Source: Pikeienuella litoralis
GTDB lineage: Bacteria; Pseudomonadota; Alphaproteobacteria; Rhodobacterales; Rhodobacteraceae
Assembly (NCBI RefSeq): GCF_037646705.1
Contig: NZ_JBBHER010000002.1
Span: 667,777-731,776, forward strand
Direction: 5' to 3'
DNA: 64,000 nucleotides
The notes beneath the pieces were generated by a model that was not told where the DNA came from, did not search any database, and saw nothing but the letters and a program-made list of their open reading frames with translations. Positions 18,444 to 27,750 of the stretch are shown in pieces; positions within the stretch are counted from its first letter, which is position 1; the number at the start of each line of letters is the position of its first letter. Position numbers and translations under genes: made by a program.

Positions 18444-19471
18444 CGGCGCCGCGGGATGAGGTGAAGCGGGCGTTTCTCGCCCGCGAAGGCTGGGGCGCGG
18501 CGGCGCTTCGGCCGCTGGCGGGGGATGCGTCGAACCGGCGCTATGAGCGCGTCGAGGCGGGCCGCCGGCGCGCGGTCCTGATGGATGCGCCGGCGGAGCG
18601 GGGGGAGGATATCGGCCGCTTCCTCGCCTTCACCGGCCATCTCCGCGATCTTGGGCTGAGCGCGCCCGAGATCTACGGCGCCGATATCCAGGCCGGATTC
18701 GCGCTGATCGAGGATCTCGGCGACGCGCTTTTCGCGCGGGTCGCGGCGGCGGAGCCTCTGATCGAGAGGGAGATCTACGCGGCCGCGGTCGATCTTCTGC
18801 CGCGCCTCGCCGCGCCGCCCGCGGCGGTGACGGGCGCCGGCGCGCGCGCCGATGTGCCGCCCTATGATCTCGCCGCGCTGACGCGCGAGGCGGCGCTCGC
18901 GCCCGCGTGGTGGGCGAAGGGCGCGGGCTCGGCGTTCTCCGCCGACCTCGACGCCGAATACCGCGCGCTGATCGCCGCCGCCTGCGCGCCGGTCGCCGAC
19001 GCGCGCGGGGCGCTGGCGCTTCGGGATTATCACGCGGAGAACCTGATCTGGCTGCCGGAGCGGCGGGGCGACGCGCGCGTCGGGCTTCTCGATTATCAGG
19101 ACGCGCTGGCCGGCGCGCCGGCCTATGACCTCGTGTCGTTGCTGGAGGACGCGCGGCGGGATACCTCGCCCGACCTTCGCGAGGCGATGATCCGGCGCCG
19201 CCTCGCGGCGACCGGCGAGGATGAAGCGGCGTTTCGCGCGGGGTACGCCGCGCTCGGCGCGCAGCGGAATCTCAAGATCATCGGCATATTCGCGCGGCTC
19301 TGGCTGCGCGACGCCAAGCCGGGATATCTCGCTCTCATCCCGCGGGTCTGGGCGCATCTGTCGCGCGACCTGGCGCATCCGGCGCTCGCGCCGCTCGGCG
19401 GGTTCGTTCGCCGCCATCTGCCGGCGCCCGACGCGGCCGCGCTGGCGCGAATCCGGAGCGCGCGGGCATGA
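18440..19471 (+). CDS. amgK: Aminoglycoside-phosphotransferase-family sugar kinase, AmgK-like
   Basis: In Pseudomonas and many alphaproteobacteria AmgK phosphorylates the anomeric position of MurNAc/GlcNAc during cell-wall recycling. 343 aa from a GTG start that overlaps the tsaE stop. Kinase motifs seen: the nucleotide loop LAGDASNRRY near the N-terminus, the catalytic LRDYHAENLIWLP (Asp/Asn of the Brenner motif), and the metal-binding LLDYQDALAGAPAYDLVSLLEDARRD. The murU-type nucleotidyltransferase directly follows, which supports the recycling role over antibiotic resistance. Confidence 0.85.
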   Translation: MTAPRDEVKRAFLAREGWGAAALRPLAGDASNRRYERVEAGRRRAVLMDAPAERGEDIGRFLAFTGHLRDLGLSAPEIYGADIQAGFALIEDLGDALFARVAAAEPLIEREIYAAAVDLLPRLAAPPAAVTGAGARADVPPYDLAALTREAALAPAWWAKGAGSAFSADLDAEYRALIAAACAPVADARGALALRDYHAENLIWLPERRGDARVGLLDYQDALAGAPAYDLVSLLEDARRDTSPDLREAMIRRRLAATGEDEAAFRAGYAALGAQRNLKIIGIFARLWLRDAKPGYLALIPRVWAHLSRDLAHPALAPLGGFVRRHLPAPDAAALARIRSARA

Positions 19472-20166
19472 TCGGGCCGCGTCGGGCCATGGTCCTCGCG
19501 GCGGGGTTCGGCACGCGGATGGGCGCGTTGACCGCCGGGACCCCGAAGCCGCTGCTCCGCGTCGCGGGGCGCGCGCTGATCGATCACGCGCTGGATCATC
19601 TGGCCGCCGCGGGCGTGGCGCGGGCGGTGGTCAATCTCCATTACCTGGGCGCGCAGATCCGCCGCCATCTGGCGGGCCGGACCGCGCCGGAGGTGGTCTT
19701 CTCCGAAGAGGCCGGGATTCTGGAGACCGGGGGCGGCGTGGCGCTGGCCCTGCCGCTTCTCGGCCCGGAGCCGTTTTACACCATGAACTCCGACGCGATC
19801 TGGACCGGGCCGGCGCCGCTGCCGGCGCTGGCGGCGGGCTGGGACGGCGCGCGCATGGCGGCGCGGTTGCTGCTGGTCCCGCGCGCGGCGGCGATCGGCC
19901 ACGCCGGGGCCGGCGATTTCTTCATGGATGAGGCGGGCGGATTGACGCGGCGCGGCGCGGCGCAAACGGCGCCTTTCGTCTTCACCGGCGCGCAGATCAT
20001 CGCGCCGGGGGCGTTCAAAGACGCGCCGGAGGGGGCGTTCTCCACCAATCTGATCTGGGACAGGCTGATCGGGGAGGGGCGGCTTTTCGGCGTGGCGCAC
20101 GCCGGCGGCTGGGTCGATGTCGGCACGCCGGAGGGGCTGCGCCTCGCCGAAGAGGCGCTCGCGTGA
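19468..20166 (+). CDS. murU: Nucleotidyltransferase, N-acetylmuramate-1-phosphate uridylyltransferase-like
   Basis: Makes UDP-MurNAc from MurNAc-1-phosphate, bypassing de novo synthesis and fosfomycin-sensitive MurA. 232 aa. The N-terminal signature LAAGFGTRM (residues 10-18) with LTAGTPKPLL (21-30) is the sugar-nucleotidyltransferase nucleotide loop, and ETGGGVALAL and MNSDAIW mark the active site. It starts within the amgK stop (ATGA) and ends in the addB start (GTGA). Other sugar-1-phosphates are possible, but the pairing with amgK makes MurU the best call. Confidence 0.85.
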   Translation: MIGPRRAMVLAAGFGTRMGALTAGTPKPLLRVAGRALIDHALDHLAAAGVARAVVNLHYLGAQIRRHLAGRTAPEVVFSEEAGILETGGGVALALPLLGPEPFYTMNSDAIWTGPAPLPALAAGWDGARMAARLLLVPRAAAIGHAGAGDFFMDEAGGLTRRGAAQTAPFVFTGAQIIAPGAFKDAPEGAFSTNLIWDRLIGEGRLFGVAHAGGWVDVGTPEGLRLAEEALA

Positions 20167-23126
20167 TCCGGCTTTTCGACACGCCCGGGCCGCGGGTGTT
20201 CGCGGCGCCTCCCGGGGTCGATTTCGCGGCGGAGCTGGCGCGGGGGCTCCGCGGGCGGCTCCGCGCCGCGCCGCCGGAGGCGTTGGCCGAGGTCGATCTC
20301 CTCATCAACACGCGGCGCGGCCTCCGGGCGGTGAGGGCCGCCTTCGAGGATGCGGGGCCGGCCGTGTTCCTGCCCCGTCTCGCGACCGTCGAGGGCTTCG
20401 CGGCGGGCCGGACGGACGCGCCGCCGCCCGTGGACCGGTTGACCCGGCGGTTGACCCTGACGCGGCTCGTCGGCGCGATGCTGGCCAGGCGGCCGGAGCT
20501 GGGCCCGCCCGCGGCGGCCGGCCCTCTCGCGGAGGCGCTGGCGGCGCTTCTCGACGAGTGCCAGAACGAAGGCGTTCCGCTTTCGGCGCTGGACGGCGCG
20601 GCGGAGGACGATCCGGCGGCGCACTGGTCGAAGACGCTCGATTTCCTGAAGCTGCTCCGCGACGCGTGGCCGGCGCAGCTGGCCGCCGAGCCGGCCATGA
20701 GCGACCCGGTCCAGCGCCGGCGGGACGAGGTGGCGGCGCTGATCGCCGAATGGGAGGCGTCGCCCCCTTCGCGGCCGGTCATCGCCGCCGGCTCGACCGG
20801 CTCCACCCGGATCACGGCCGATCTTCTCGTCGCCATCGCCCGCGCGCCGCAGGGGGCGATCGTGCTGTCGGGGTTTGATTTCGCGCTGGATGCGGATGGC
20901 TGGGCCGAGATCTCGCCGGATCATCCGCAATTCGGCCATGCGCGGCTTCTGGCGCGCCTCGGGCTCGCTCCCGCGGACGTGCGCCCGTGGGCCGGGGCGC
21001 CGGCGGAGGAGGGCGCCGCCGGCCCGCGGACGCGGCTTCTGGCCGAGGCGCTCCGCCCCGCGCCGGTCACGCATCGCTGGCGCGCCGCGCTGCCGCGGCT
21101 GGCGGCGGAGGCGGAGGCGGCGACCGCCGGGCTGGAGCTGATCGAGGCGTCGAGCCCGGCGCGGGAGGCGGAGGCGATCGCGCTGGTCATGCGCGAGGCG
21201 CTGGAGCGGCCCGAGGGCCGGGTCGCGCTGGTGACGCCGGACCGGAACCTCGCGCGGCGGGTCTCGGCGGCGCTCGGGCGCTGGGGGGTGACGCCGGACG
21301 ATTCCAGCGGCCCGCCTCTGGCGCGCACGCCGCCCGGCGTCTTCATGGCGATGATCGCGGAGATTCTCTGCCGGCCCTTCGACCGGGTCGCGTTGCTCGC
21401 GCTCCTGAAACATCCGCTGGCGGCGGCGGGCGCGGGGCGGGCGGCGCATCTTCGCGGCGTCTCGCGGCTCGAGCGACGCGGGTTGCGGCGGCGGGAGGTC
21501 GCGCTTCGGCTCGGCTCGATCGCGGAGATCGAAGCGGCGATGGTCGGGCGCGAGGGCGAGGAGAAGACGCCGCTGGCCGATGCGGCGCTCCGCGCCGCGC
21601 TCGCCCCGCTTCGGCCGTGGAGCGGGCGCCAGCCGCTGGCGGAGATGGTGCGCGCGCATCAGGAGGCGGCGTTCGCGCTGGCGGGGCCGGCGCTCTATGA
21701 GAAGGAGGCCGGCGAAGCGCTCCGGGCCGCGCTTGAACGCTTCGCACGCGCGGCCGAAGATTCGGCCTATGGCGACGCGGACGCGGCGGAGTATCCGGCG
21801 CTTTTCGCCGCCGCGCTGGCCGAAGCCGGCGAGGTTCGCGAAGAGCCCTGGGCGCCGCATCCGCGGCTGAAGATCTGGGGCCCGCTGGAGGCGCGGAGCC
21901 AGATGGCGGAGACGGTGGTGCTCGGCGGGCTGACCGAGGGGGCCTGGCCGGTGGCGCCGGCGGTCGATCCCTGGCTCAGCCGGCCGATGCGGGCGCGGAT
22001 CGGGCTGCCGCCGCCGGAGCGCCGGATCGGGCTTTCGGCGCATGATTTCATGCAATGCGCCGCCGCGCCCCGGGCGATCCTCAGCTTTGCGGCGCGGGCG
22101 GGGGGCGCGCCGACCACTCCGGCGCGCTGGCTGTCGCGGCTGACGGCGCTTCTGGGCGCGGTCGACGGCGGCGCGCGCCTGGCCGAGATGCGCCGGCGAG
22201 GCGCGCGCTGGACCGGCCTCGCGGCCCGGATCGGCGCGCCCGATTTCCGGATGGACCCGGCCCCCCGGCCGGCGCCGCGCCCCCCGGCGGCGGCGCGCCC
22301 GCGGCGGCTTTCGGTGACGCGGATCGAGACGCTGATCCGCGACCCCTACGCGATTTACGCGCGCGAAGTGCTGAAGCTGCGCGTGCTGGACGATCCCGGC
22401 GCGCCGGCCGATCAGCGCGACCGCGGGGAGGTGCTGCACAAGGTGATGGAGCGCTTCATCGCCGAGACGATGGCGGGCTGGCCGGGCGCCGGCCCGGCGG
22501 CGGCGCTTTTCGACCGGATCACCGCGGAGACCGTCGCCGCCTCGACCGCGGCGCCGGTGCAGGCGCTGGCCTGGGGGGCGCGGCTCGGCCGGGTCAGGGA
22601 TTGGTTTCTGGCGAAGGAGGCGGAGCGGCGCGCGGCCGGGCGGCCCATCGCGCAGGAGGCGGCGGGAGAATTGACATTTCGGACCAGAGGGGGGGATTTT
22701 TCCCTGAACGGCCGGGCGGACAGGGTCGATCTCCTGAACACGGGCGAATTGGCGATCTATGACTACAAGGCGCAGACGATTCCCACCAAGGAGCAGATCA
22801 AGATCTTCCAGAAGCAATTGCCGCTTCTGGCGCTGATCGCGTCCGAGGCGGGGCTTGGATCGCGCGCGCCGACGCCGGTGGGCGCGCTCGCCTATCTCAG
22901 CCTTTCCGGCGCCGGCGCTGGAGGCGAAGAGCGGGCCGTCGCGCTCGAACCGGACGCGCTGGAGCGGCTGATCGGGCTGATCGAGGCGTATGAGACGGAG
23001 GAGCGGCCCTATCTCCCGCGCGCCTATCCCGAGATGATGGGCTTCGCCTCGGATTACGATCATCTCTCGCGGTTCGGCGAATGGGAGGACGCGGCGCCCG
23101 ACGCGGCGCCGCCGGGCGCGTCATGA
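20163..23126 (+). CDS. addB: Double-strand break repair protein AddB
   Basis: Subunit of the AddAB helicase-nuclease that resects DNA ends and loads RecA. 987 aa from a GTG start overlapping murU. The N-terminal half is the inactivated helicase-like region of alphaproteobacterial AddB. The C-terminal nuclease domain begins around LSVTRIETLIRDPYAIYAREVL and has the catalytic GRADRVDLL then IYDYKAQTIPTKEQ. No cysteine cluster of the Bacillus type is seen, as expected for this group. Coupled to addA by a 4-nt overlap. Confidence 0.93.
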   Translation: MIRLFDTPGPRVFAAPPGVDFAAELARGLRGRLRAAPPEALAEVDLLINTRRGLRAVRAAFEDAGPAVFLPRLATVEGFAAGRTDAPPPVDRLTRRLTLTRLVGAMLARRPELGPPAAAGPLAEALAALLDECQNEGVPLSALDGAAEDDPAAHWSKTLDFLKLLRDAWPAQLAAEPAMSDPVQRRRDEVAALIAEWEASPPSRPVIAAGSTGSTRITADLLVAIARAPQGAIVLSGFDFALDADGWAEISPDHPQFGHARLLARLGLAPADVRPWAGAPAEEGAAGPRTRLLAEALRPAPVTHRWRAALPRLAAEAEAATAGLELIEASSPAREAEAIALVMREALERPEGRVALVTPDRNLARRVSAALGRWGVTPDDSSGPPLARTPPGVFMAMIAEILCRPFDRVALLALLKHPLAAAGAGRAAHLRGVSRLERRGLRRREVALRLGSIAEIEAAMVGREGEEKTPLADAALRAALAPLRPWSGRQPLAEMVRAHQEAAFALAGPALYEKEAGEALRAALERFARAAEDSAYGDADAAEYPALFAAALAEAGEVREEPWAPHPRLKIWGPLEARSQMAETVVLGGLTEGAWPVAPAVDPWLSRPMRARIGLPPPERRIGLSAHDFMQCAAAPRAILSFAARAGGAPTTPARWLSRLTALLGAVDGGARLAEMRRRGARWTGLAARIGAPDFRMDPAPRPAPRPPAAARPRRLSVTRIETLIRDPYAIYAREVLKLRVLDDPGAPADQRDRGEVLHKVMERFIAETMAGWPGAGPAAALFDRITAETVAASTAAPVQALAWGARLGRVRDWFLAKEAERRAAGRPIAQEAAGELTFRTRGGDFSLNGRADRVDLLNTGELAIYDYKAQTIPTKEQIKIFQKQLPLLALIASEAGLGSRAPTPVGALAYLSLSGAGAGGEERAVALEPDALERLIGLIEAYETEERPYLPRAYPEMMGFASDYDHLSRFGEWEDAAPDAAPPGAS

Positions 23127-26100
23127 GCGCGGACGGAACCCATCGCGCGATTGCGGCGCAGCGCCGCGCCGCGGACCCCGGCGGCTCGGCCTGGGTTGCG
23201 GCGAATGCGGGCTCCGGCAAGACGCGCGTTCTCACCGAGCGGGTGGCGCGGCTGTTGCTGGAGGGCGCGCGCCCGGAGAAGATCCTCTGCCTCACCTACA
23301 CCAAGGCCGCGGCGGCGGAGATGCGAAGCCGCCTTTTCAGCATGCTCGGCGGCTGGGCGATGGAGGAGGACGACAGGCTGGACGAGGCGCTCCGGGCGCT
23401 GACCGGCGGCCGGGCGCCTGGCGATCTCTCCCGCGCGCGGCGCCTGTTCGCGGAGGCGCTGGAGACGCCCGGCGGGCTGAAGATCCAGACCATCCACGCA
23501 TTCTGCGATTCGATCCTGCGGCGGTTTCCGCTCGAGGCCGGGGCGCCGCCTGGCTTTCGCGTGATGGAGGAGCGCGAGCGCGCGGCGTTGATCGAGGAGG
23601 TTCTGACCGGCATGGCCGCCGGGCGCGCCGATGAGCGCGCCGCCATCAGCGCCATCGCGGCGGAAAAGAACGAGGGCGGAATCGCGAATCTGGCGGCCGC
23701 CGTCGCGGCGCGGCCGGCGCTCTTTCCCGACCCGGCGGATGAGGCGGGGCTTTGCGCCGGGTTCGGCGTTCCGAATCCGCCGGACGAGGCGGCGGCGGTT
23801 GCGGCGGCGCTGGATCGGCTGGATCGGACGATCATGGCGCGGATGATCGCGGCCTGGCGCGAGGGCGCCGCGGGCGATCAGAAGAAGGCGGCGGCGCTGG
23901 CCGCGGCGGCGGAGACGGGCGGCGCGGCGCTCGGCCTGGCGCTCGAAAGCGCGATGCTGAAGAAAACCGGCGAGCCGTTCCAGAAGCTCGCAACGAAAGG
24001 CGCGCAGGCGGCGGAGCCGGACTGGGAGGCGCTGTGCGGTCATCTCGTTTCGGCGGCGCTGGCGGCGCGCGAGGCCCGGCTGGCGGCGGCGGCGGCGGAG
24101 CGCGCGATCCGGCTGGCGCGGTTCGGCGCCGCGTTCGGGCGCGCGTATCAGGCGGCGAAGGCGGCGCGCTCGCTCCTCGACTTCAACGATCTCGTCGGGC
24201 GCGCGCGGGCGCTGCTGACCCGATCGGAGATGGCGGCGTGGGCGCTTTACCGGCTCGATGGCGGGGTGGACCATATCCTCGTCGACGAGGCGCAGGACAC
24301 CTCGCCGGAGCAATGGGACGTGATCGACGCCATCGCGGCGGAGTTCCGCGCCGGGGCCGGTGCGCGGGCGGGCCGGCGGACGAGTTTCGTCGTCGGCGAC
24401 GAGAAGCAGTCGATCTATTCCTTTCAGGGCGCCGCGCCGGGCATGTTCGAGACGATGCGCGCCCGTTTCGCCGCCGGACTGGCGCCGGTCGGCGGGTTGC
24501 GGGAGGAGGCGCTGGAGGCGTCGTTCCGCTCCGCGCCCGCAATCCTTGAAGCGGTGGACGCGACCTTCGCCGCCGACCGCGCCGAAGGGTTGACGGCGCG
24601 GGGCGCGCCGCCGCGCCACGCCGCGTTTTTCGCGGACCGGGCCGGGCGGGTTGAGCTCTGGCCGCTGACGCCGCCAGATCCGAAGGCGGAGCCGCCGGCG
24701 CCCTGGTCCCCGGTCGACATGCCGAACCGGCGCGACGCCCGCGTGAAGCTGGCCGAGGCGGTCGCGGCGCATGTGGCGGCGCTTTGCGCCGGCGAGCGGC
24801 TGCCGGGGGGCGGGCGGCCGGTCGCGCCGGGCGACATCGTCATCCTGCTGCGCAAACGCGCGCCGATGATGGCGCCGCTGATCCGGGAGTTGAAGGCGCG
24901 CGGCGTGCCGGTGGCGGGGGCGGACCGGCTGGAATTGGCCGATGCGCTGGCGGTGCGCGATCTTCTGGCGCTCATGCGCTTCGCGGTGACGCCGGATGAC
25001 GACCTTACGCTGGCGGCGTTGCTTCGCTCGCCCCTGTTCGATGTCGATGAAGACGCGCTTTTCGCTCTCGCGCATGGCCGGGACGGGACGCTCTGGCGGG
25101 CGCTTCAGGCGGAGGCGGCGCGCTGGCCGCGGGAGGTGAGGCTGCTGGCGCAGGCGACGCGGGACGCGGATTTCCTCCGGCCTTACGAGTTTCTCGAAAA
25201 GGCGCTTCTGACGCCGGACGGGCCGGGCCGGGATGGGCGGCGCCGGCTGATCGCGCGGCTCGGGCGGGACGCGGAGGACCCGATCGACGAGCTGCTGGCG
25301 CAGGCGCTCGCCTATGAGGAGACGGAGATCCCGAGCATTGAGGGCTTTCTCGGCTGGCTCGCCGCCGGGAATGTCGAGATCAAGCGCGAGCAGGCGCCGG
25401 CGCGGAGCGAAGTGAGGGTGATGAGCGCGCATGGGGCGAAGGGCCTTCAGGCGCCGATCGTGATCCTGCCGGACACGACGGGGAAAGTCGGCGCCCAGGG
25501 GCCGGACCCGGTCGCGGAACTGGCGACGCCGGCCGGCCCGCGCGCGGTCTGGCGCGGCGCGAAGGGCGACGAGCCGGCGGCGCTCTCCCGGCGGCGCGAG
25601 GAAGAGGCGGCGGCGGAGGCGGCGGAGCATCGCCGGCTGCTTTACGTCGCGATGACCCGCGCGGAGGACTGGCTGATCGTCGCCGGCGCCGGCGAGGACG
25701 ACCCGGACAAGCTGGCCGAGACCTGGTATGGGCAGGTCCGCGAGGGGCTCCTCTCTCTCGACGCGGCGGCGTCCGAGGCGCCGACGGGCGCGGGCGAGAT
25801 GCTGGTCCATGAGGGCGCCGGCGCGGGCAAGACGACCGGCGGCGCGGTCGGCGCCGACGCCGCGCCTCCGGAAGCGGAAGGCTGGATGAACGCGCCGCCG
25901 CCCGCCGCCGCCGCCCGCGGCGCGCTCCGGCGGCGGAGCGCGAGCAGCCTCGGCCCGGCGGAGATCGCGGGCGGCGCCGGGCTCGGCGCGGAGGCCTCGC
26001 GGCTCCGCGGCGTGGCGATCCACGCCGCGTTCGAGCACGGGCCGGCGGATCTGGAGGCGTTCCGGCGCCTTGTCGCCGCAGCCTGCCCGCCGGACGCGTT

Positions 26101-26506
26101 CGGCGATGCGGAGCTGGCGGCGCTGCTGGAGGAGGCGCGCCGCGCCCGCGCCGCGCCGGGCGCGGCGCGGTTTTTCGAGCCGGGCGCGGTGGCGGAGGCG
26201 GCGGTCTCCGTCGAGATCGGCGGCGCGCGGGTGGCGGGCCGGATCGACAGGCTGGTGGTCGGGGCGGACGAGGTCGCCTTCGTCGATTTCAAGTCCGACG
26301 CGACCCCGCCGGCCGACGGGGCGGAGATTCCGGCCGCCTATCTGACCCAGTTGGCCGTTTACCGGGAGGCGCTGCGCGGCGTCTATCCGGGGCGGCGGGT
26401 GACGGCGCATATCCTCTGGACGGCGGCGGCGCGGCTCGACATGGCGGCGCCGTCCGCGCTCGACGCGGCGCTGGCCGCGCTTCATCTGGAGGAGGCCGCG
26501 TCTTGA
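23123..26506 (+). CDS. addA: ATP-dependent helicase/nuclease AddA
   Basis: UvrD-family helicase with a RecB-type nuclease domain, partner of AddB. 1127 aa from ATG 23123 (overlap ATGA with addB). Walker A ANAGSGKTRVL lies near residue 30, LTYTKAAAAEM is motif Ia, VDEAQDTSPEQW is motif II, RLLYVAMTRAED is motif VI, and the C-terminal VDFKSD with QLAVYREAL is the PD-(D/E)XK nuclease core. Full length with all motifs. The trxA promoter overlaps its stop codon. Confidence 0.95.
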   Translation: MSADGTHRAIAAQRRAADPGGSAWVAANAGSGKTRVLTERVARLLLEGARPEKILCLTYTKAAAAEMRSRLFSMLGGWAMEEDDRLDEALRALTGGRAPGDLSRARRLFAEALETPGGLKIQTIHAFCDSILRRFPLEAGAPPGFRVMEERERAALIEEVLTGMAAGRADERAAISAIAAEKNEGGIANLAAAVAARPALFPDPADEAGLCAGFGVPNPPDEAAAVAAALDRLDRTIMARMIAAWREGAAGDQKKAAALAAAAETGGAALGLALESAMLKKTGEPFQKLATKGAQAAEPDWEALCGHLVSAALAAREARLAAAAAERAIRLARFGAAFGRAYQAAKAARSLLDFNDLVGRARALLTRSEMAAWALYRLDGGVDHILVDEAQDTSPEQWDVIDAIAAEFRAGAGARAGRRTSFVVGDEKQSIYSFQGAAPGMFETMRARFAAGLAPVGGLREEALEASFRSAPAILEAVDATFAADRAEGLTARGAPPRHAAFFADRAGRVELWPLTPPDPKAEPPAPWSPVDMPNRRDARVKLAEAVAAHVAALCAGERLPGGGRPVAPGDIVILLRKRAPMMAPLIRELKARGVPVAGADRLELADALAVRDLLALMRFAVTPDDDLTLAALLRSPLFDVDEDALFALAHGRDGTLWRALQAEAARWPREVRLLAQATRDADFLRPYEFLEKALLTPDGPGRDGRRRLIARLGRDAEDPIDELLAQALAYEETEIPSIEGFLGWLAAGNVEIKREQAPARSEVRVMSAHGAKGLQAPIVILPDTTGKVGAQGPDPVAELATPAGPRAVWRGAKGDEPAALSRRREEEAAAEAAEHRRLLYVAMTRAEDWLIVAGAGEDDPDKLAETWYGQVREGLLSLDAAASEAPTGAGEMLVHEGAGAGKTTGGAVGADAAPPEAEGWMNAPPPAAAARGALRRRSASSLGPAEIAGGAGLGAEASRLRGVAIHAAFEHGPADLEAFRRLVAAACPPDAFGDAELAALLEEARRARAAPGAARFFEPGAVAEAAVSVEIGGARVAGRIDRLVVGADEVAFVDFKSDATPPADGAEIPAAYLTQLAVYREALRGVYPGRRVTAHILWTAAARLDMAAPSALDAALAALHLEEAAS

Positions 26507-26531
26507 CCATGGCGAGGCCGCTACCTAATTT
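26503..26531 (+). promoter_or_regulatory. Sigma-70-type promoter for trxA
   Basis: TTGACC (26503-26508), a 17-bp spacer and TAATTT (26526-26531). The -35 hexamer overlaps the addA stop. Placed 56 nt before the trxA start. Confidence 0.55.
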
Positions 26532-26586
26532 AGCCCTCGCGCGATACATCCCCAACAACGCGCAAGTTCGAGAAAGAGAGGCCCTC

Positions 26587-26907
26587 ATGGCTACCGTCGC
26601 TGTCACTGACGCGAGTTTCGAGGCTGACGTTCTGAAGTCAGACAAGCCGGTCGTGGTCGATTTCTGGGCCGAGTGGTGCGGCCCCTGCAAGCAGATCGGC
26701 CCATCGCTGGAGGAAATCGCCGCCGAAATGGGCGATGACGTGATCATCGCCAAGGTGAACATCGACGACAATCCAAACGCTCCGTCGCGCTACGGCGTGC
26801 GGGGGATCCCGACGATGATCCTGTTCAAGAACGGGCAGGCGACGTCCACCAAGGTGGGCGCGGCGGCGAAAACCGCGATCGAAAGCTGGATCCGCGAATC
26901 AATCTGA
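26587..26907 (+). CDS. trxA: Thioredoxin 1
   Basis: General disulfide reductase of the cytoplasm. 106 aa, standard thioredoxin length. The active site WCGPC has Cys31 and Cys34, DFWAEWCGPCK is intact, and the cis-Pro loop GIPTM is present. ATG 26587 has an AGAGAGG site upstream. It has its own promoter and terminator, so it is a separate transcription unit from addBA. Confidence 0.97.
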   Translation: MATVAVTDASFEADVLKSDKPVVVDFWAEWCGPCKQIGPSLEEIAAEMGDDVIIAKVNIDDNPNAPSRYGVRGIPTMILFKNGQATSTKVGAAAKTAIESWIRESI

Positions 26908-26931
26908 TTCGGGCGCGCTGACTGGTTGGGG

Positions 26932-26957
26932 GGCCGGGCGGAGACGCCTGGCCTTTT
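26932..26957 (+). terminator. Intrinsic terminator of trxA
   Basis: A 9-bp stem with one G-U pair (26932-26940 with 26945-26953), a GAGA loop, then TTTT. It lies 25 nt after the trxA stop. Confidence 0.75.
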
Positions 26958-27020
26958 CGCGCTACGGCCCCGCTCCGGCCCCGCGGCGGACCGCCGGTGA
27001 AGTCGGACGGGCGCAGGCCC

Positions 27021-27049
27021 TTGCGCATCTTCGGCCACAGGGCTATATG
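27021..27049 (+). promoter_or_regulatory. Candidate promoter of the rimP-nusA-infB operon
   Basis: TTGCGC (27021-27026), a 17-bp spacer, TATATG (27044-27049). It lies upstream of the leader hairpin and the rimP start. Confidence 0.4.
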
Positions 27050-27104
27050 TCCGACAAATAGCGGCGTCCCCGGCTTTAGCGGACGGGGGTCGAACCGGAT
27101 ACGG

Positions 27105-27128
27105 AGCGGGCCGCGGGGCCCGCTTTTT
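27105..27128 (+). terminator. Leader terminator/attenuator just before rimP
   Basis: A perfect 8-bp GC stem (27105-27112 with 27117-27124), loop GCGG, followed by TTTTT. It sits between the candidate promoter and the rimP ribosome binding site, so it would stop transcription before the operon unless it is read through. Confidence 0.7.
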
Positions 27129-27146
27129 GCGTTTCAGGAGATACTC

Positions 27147-27749
27147 TTGGCAGACATGCTCGCCAAGTCCCCGATGGATCGGCGAATCGCCGACATCATC
27201 GCGCCGACAGTCGCCGACATGGGGTTCGAACTCGTGCGGGTGCGGCTGATGAGCGGCCGCGTCCCGATGTTGCAGATCATGGCCGAACGGCCGGACGGCG
27301 GCATGGAGGTTGAGGATTGCGCTCAGTTGTCGCGCAGGATCTCGGCGATTCTGGACGTCGAGGACCCGATCTCGGGCGAATACACGCTGGAGGTCTCCTC
27401 CCCCGGCATCGACCGGCCGCTGACGCGCCCCGAGGATTTCAACCGCTGGGCCGGATGGACGGCCCGGCTTGAGACCGATGAGCTTGTGGCCGGGCGGAAG
27501 CGCTTCAAGGGAGAATTGCGCGGCGTCGAGGATGACGAGATCCTGATCGAGATCGAGGAAGGAATCGTCGGCCTGAAATTCGAATGGCTCGCCGACGCCA
27601 AGCTTGTGATGACGGACGAACTGATCGCGCTGAGCCTGAAGGCGCGGAAGGCTCAGGGTTTCGATCCGGGCGAGGAGCCGGAGGGTTCCGATGACGAAAT
27701 TGATGGATCCGCGCGCAAAGGCGACGCGGGCAAGCGAGAGGACGCCTGA
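27147..27749 (+). CDS. rimP: Ribosome maturation factor RimP
   Basis: Assists late assembly of the 30S subunit. About 200 aa. TTG 27147 is taken as the start, because AGGAG at 27136-27140 is 6 nt upstream; ATG 27156 would be 15 nt away. RimP motifs: VEDCAQLSRRISAILD and EYTLEVSSPGIDRPL in the N-terminal domain, then the SH3-like C-terminal domain. The last 35 residues are an acidic/basic tail. It leads the conserved rimP-nusA-ylxR-infB operon. Confidence 0.92.
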   Translation: MADMLAKSPMDRRIADIIAPTVADMGFELVRVRLMSGRVPMLQIMAERPDGGMEVEDCAQLSRRISAILDVEDPISGEYTLEVSSPGIDRPLTRPEDFNRWAGWTARLETDELVAGRKRFKGELRGVEDDEILIEIEEGIVGLKFEWLADAKLVMTDELIALSLKARKAQGFDPGEEPEGSDDEIDGSARKGDAGKREDA

Positions 27750-27750
27750 A

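Noticed and set aside
18440..19471. An aminoglycoside resistance gene, based on the phosphotransferase fold
   Set aside because: Coupling to tsaE and murU and the AmgK-like motifs favour cell-wall sugar recycling.
27086..27100. GGGTCGAACCGG, which looks like a tRNA T-loop, just before rimP (where metY lies in enterics)
   Set aside because: No acceptor stem, D-arm or anticodon arm could be folded around it.
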